6,277 bases of DNA from Clostridia bacterium (GTDB lineage Bacteria; Bacillota; Clostridia; Christensenellales; Borkfalkiaceae). The stretch spans positions 1 through 6,277 of the forward strand of contig JAGAUH010000151.1 in the NCBI GenBank assembly GCA_017620875.1, in the 5' to 3' direction. A program made the position numbers and the translations under genes. Position 1 is the first letter of the stretch; each line of letters opens with the position of its first letter. The notes beneath the pieces were generated by a model. That model was not told the DNA's origin. It did not search any database and saw only the letters and a program-made list of their open reading frames with translations. Positions 5,073 through 6,277 of the stretch are shown in pieces.

Positions 5073-5905
5073 AAATCAAGTTTTTTATACATCCGCTATT
5101 TTTTATTTTTGGATTATACTTTGCTTTTACAGGCAAAGTATTTTCTTTTTTAACGTATACTTTTTGCGCTGTTTTGCACGAACTTGGGCACGCTTATATA
5201 AGCGAAAAACTAGGCTATATGCTCGCTAAAGTAACTTTAATGCCTTACGGGGCGGTAATTAGCGGGGATTTAACGGGGTTAAAATTTTCCGACGAAATAG
5301 CCGTTGCCTTTGCTGGACCTATACTTAATTTTATTATAGCAATATGCTTTATTTCGCTTTGGTGGATTTTTCCGGATACTTACGCTTATACCGATATTAT
5401 AGTTAGCGCAAATTTAAGCCTAGCACTAATAAACTTATTGCCGGCATATCCGCTAGACGGCGGTAGGGTATTGTATGCGAGTATTGCAAAATTTAACGAA
5501 AAAAAGGCTAGAGTTATTTGTAAAATCGTTTCGTTAGTTATTGCTATTTTAATAGTCGGGTTGTTCGTTTATTCCGTTATAGTAAAACAAACTAATTTTT
5601 CAATTTTGTTTTTTGCTTTATTTATCCTTTTCGGTGCGTTTTCTAAAGGGAAAGATAATAAATACGTTAGGTTTTATAGTCAGTTTAAACAATCTAAGTT
5701 GCAACGCGGACAAGAAGAAAAAGTGCTCGTGTTTGGCAAAAATTCTACCGTTAAAGACTTATTAAAAAAGGTAAAAGCGGATAGTTTATATTCGGTAAAA
5801 GTTATAGGGGAAAATGGTGAAATTATAAAAACTTTTTCTTCGGTAAAAGTATTAAAAATACTTTCGGAAGAAAATATATATTCTAAATTAGAAAAAATCG
5901 TCTAG
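5063..5905 (+). CDS. spoIVFB: SpoIVFB-like M50 intramembrane metalloprotease (pro-sigma-K processing type)
   Basis: This 280-residue protein is a site-2-protease family zinc metalloprotease. The active site HELGH is at residues 39-43 and the third zinc ligand is Asp132 in NLLPAYPLDGGR (124-135). IHP at residues 9-11 and the FAGPILN helix (83-89) also match the family. About six membrane helices are visible (near 10-22, 25-44, 80-101, 111-127, 150-174, 178-194). The C-terminal part (about 218-275) resembles the degenerate CBS domain that in B. subtilis SpoIVFB binds ATP and the sigma-K precursor. The role by homology is mother-cell cleavage of the sigma-K pro-sequence inside the membrane, late in sporulation. 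The ATG at 5063 overlaps the end of the SpoIVFA-like gene by 10 bases and has no clear Shine-Dalgarno site of its own, so translation is probably coupled. All catalytic residues are present. A sporulation-independent M50 protease remains possible but is less likely given the neighbour and the domain order. Confidence 0.87.
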   Translation: MGVKIKFFIHPLFFIFGLYFAFTGKVFSFLTYTFCAVLHELGHAYISEKLGYMLAKVTLMPYGAVISGDLTGLKFSDEIAVAFAGPILNFIIAICFISLWWIFPDTYAYTDIIVSANLSLALINLLPAYPLDGGRVLYASIAKFNEKKARVICKIVSLVIAILIVGLFVYSVIVKQTNFSILFFALFILFGAFSKGKDNKYVRFYSQFKQSKLQRGQEEKVLVFGKNSTVKDLLKKVKADSLYSVKVIGENGEIIKTFSSVKVLKILSEENIYSKLEKIV

Positions 5906-5922
5906 AAATAGGCGGTTTTTTT
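5892..5922 (+). terminator. Terminator overlapping the end of the SpoIVFB-like gene
   Basis: The stem 5892-5903 with 5910-5921 (12 pairs, two T-G wobbles, loop AGAAAT) ends in a seven-T run (5916-5922) and further Ts after one C. The last four codons lie in the 5' arm and the TAG stop (5903-5905) starts at its last base and runs into the loop. It closes the spoIVF operon. Confidence 0.8.
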
Positions 5923-5941
5923 CTTTTAAATAGTCAAATTT

Positions 5942-5989
5942 TACTATTATATTGACTTTATACTTTACAAATGATAAAATATAATAGTA
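5942..5989. repeat. 12-bp inverted repeat bracketing the permease promoter
   Basis: TACTATTATATT (5942-5953) is the exact reverse complement of AATATAATAGTA (5978-5989). The left arm touches the -35 box and the right arm overlaps the -10 box and predicted start. A 13-base direct repeat ATAAAATATAATA (5974-5986 and 5998-6010) and a further TTACTAT (6013-6019) continue the same words into the leader. It could be an operator array; AT-rich composition makes chance matches easier. Confidence 0.45.
5952..5980 (+). promoter_or_regulatory. Sigma-A type promoter of the ABC-2 permease gene
   Basis: TTGACT (5952-5957), 17-base spacer ending in TGA (5972-5974), then TAAAAT (5975-5980). The predicted start is near 5987, which leaves a leader of about 50 bases before the ATG at 6038. 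The layout is nearly identical to the promoter at 2763-2791. Confidence 0.8.
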
Positions 5990-6026
5990 TTATTTTAATA
6001 AAATATAATATATTACTATCTACTTT

Positions 6027-6035
6027 AAGGAGTGT
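6027..6035 (+). promoter_or_regulatory. Ribosome binding site AAGGAGTGT for the permease gene
   Basis: AGGAG (6028-6032) lies five bases before the ATG at 6038, setting the start. Confidence 0.85.
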
Positions 6036-6037
6036 TT

Positions 6038-6277
6038 ATGCAAAAATTTAAAACGGTAGTGGATTCTAAACACAAGTTTTTAGATTTAAAACTAAAAGAA
6101 ACTTTTTCTTATAGGGACTTAATTTTCTTGTTTGTAAAAAGAGATTTTGTAACTAAGTACAAACAGACTATTTTAGGTCCACTTTGGGCTATAATACAAC
6201 CTCTTTTTTCAACGTTTATTAACTTTTTAATATTTGGTTTTATTGCTGGTTTAGGTAGCAAAGACGTTGCGACTGCT
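6038..6277 (+). CDS. ABC-2 type polysaccharide/teichoic-acid export permease (3'-truncated)
   Basis: The first 80 residues of a protein that continues past the window end. Residues 25-55 carry the usual N-terminal signature of the Wzm/TagG family: YRDLIFLFVKRDF, then KYKQTILGPLW and IIQPL. These form the amphipathic interface helix before the first membrane segment (about 49-72). Family members pair with a nucleotide-binding protein (Wzt/TagH type) and move lipid-linked glycans such as teichoic acids or polysaccharide across the cytoplasmic membrane; that partner gene should lie just downstream, outside this window. The gene has its own promoter and a strong ribosome binding site and follows a terminator, so it likely begins a new operon. 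Which glycan is exported cannot be told from this fragment. No internal break is seen. Confidence 0.87.
   Translation, partial: MQKFKTVVDSKHKFLDLKLKETFSYRDLIFLFVKRDFVTKYKQTILGPLWAIIQPLFSTFINFLIFGFIAGLGSKDVATA

Noticed and set aside
1..6277. CRISPR array, transposase, integrase, tRNA or attachment site.
   Set aside because: No regularly spaced repeats, no mobile-element genes, no tRNA-like cloverleaf and no terminal inverted repeats with target duplications were found.

Overview
The window reads as chromosome of an AT-rich, low-GC Gram-positive bacterium, most likely a spore-forming Clostridia-type Bacillota. Three things point there: a paired SpoIVFA-like/SpoIVFB-like gene set, strong AGGAG Shine-Dalgarno sites, and sigma-A type promoters with extended -10 elements. 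Species cannot be told from the sequence.

Layout, left to right. (1) Bases 1-2662 are the 3' part of a large Asn- and Ser/Thr-rich, probably extracellular protein on +. It appears modular: a degenerate bacterial-repeat-like segment, two similar beta-rich (concanavalin-like) modules and a C-terminal CBM9-like module. An intrinsic terminator follows. (2) A stand-alone gene with its own promoter (2763-3703) encodes a zinc-ribbon polytopic membrane protein of unknown role. (3) A convergent minus-strand pair (4188 to 3756) consists of a 48-residue Lys/Glu-rich ORF and, one base later, a Dabb-family (stress-responsive A/B barrel) protein. Its promoter sits so that transcription should begin at the first start codon, so the mRNA looks leaderless. 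(4) Going + again, a 134-base divergent spacer holds two near-identical GGCWAAGCC palindromes 20 bp apart. It leads into an overlapping spoIVFA-like/spoIVFB-like operon (4323-5905), whose terminator contains the last stop codon. (5) A strong-looking promoter with a 12-bp inverted repeat around it (5942-5989) drives the start of an ABC-2 type polysaccharide-export permease gene that runs off the window.

How the genes work together. In Bacillus subtilis SpoIVFB is the intramembrane metalloprotease that processes pro-sigma-K in the mother cell, and SpoIVFA anchors and restrains it. The overlapping pair here probably does the equivalent job. The surface protein and the export permease point to cell-envelope functions, but each gene block has its own promoter and/or terminator, so I see no single pathway. 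I did not find a convincing new defence or mobile system. The best unusual signals are the missed 48-aa leaderless ORF, the twin palindromes upstream of the spoIVF pair, and the shared promoter and ribosome-binding-site architecture.
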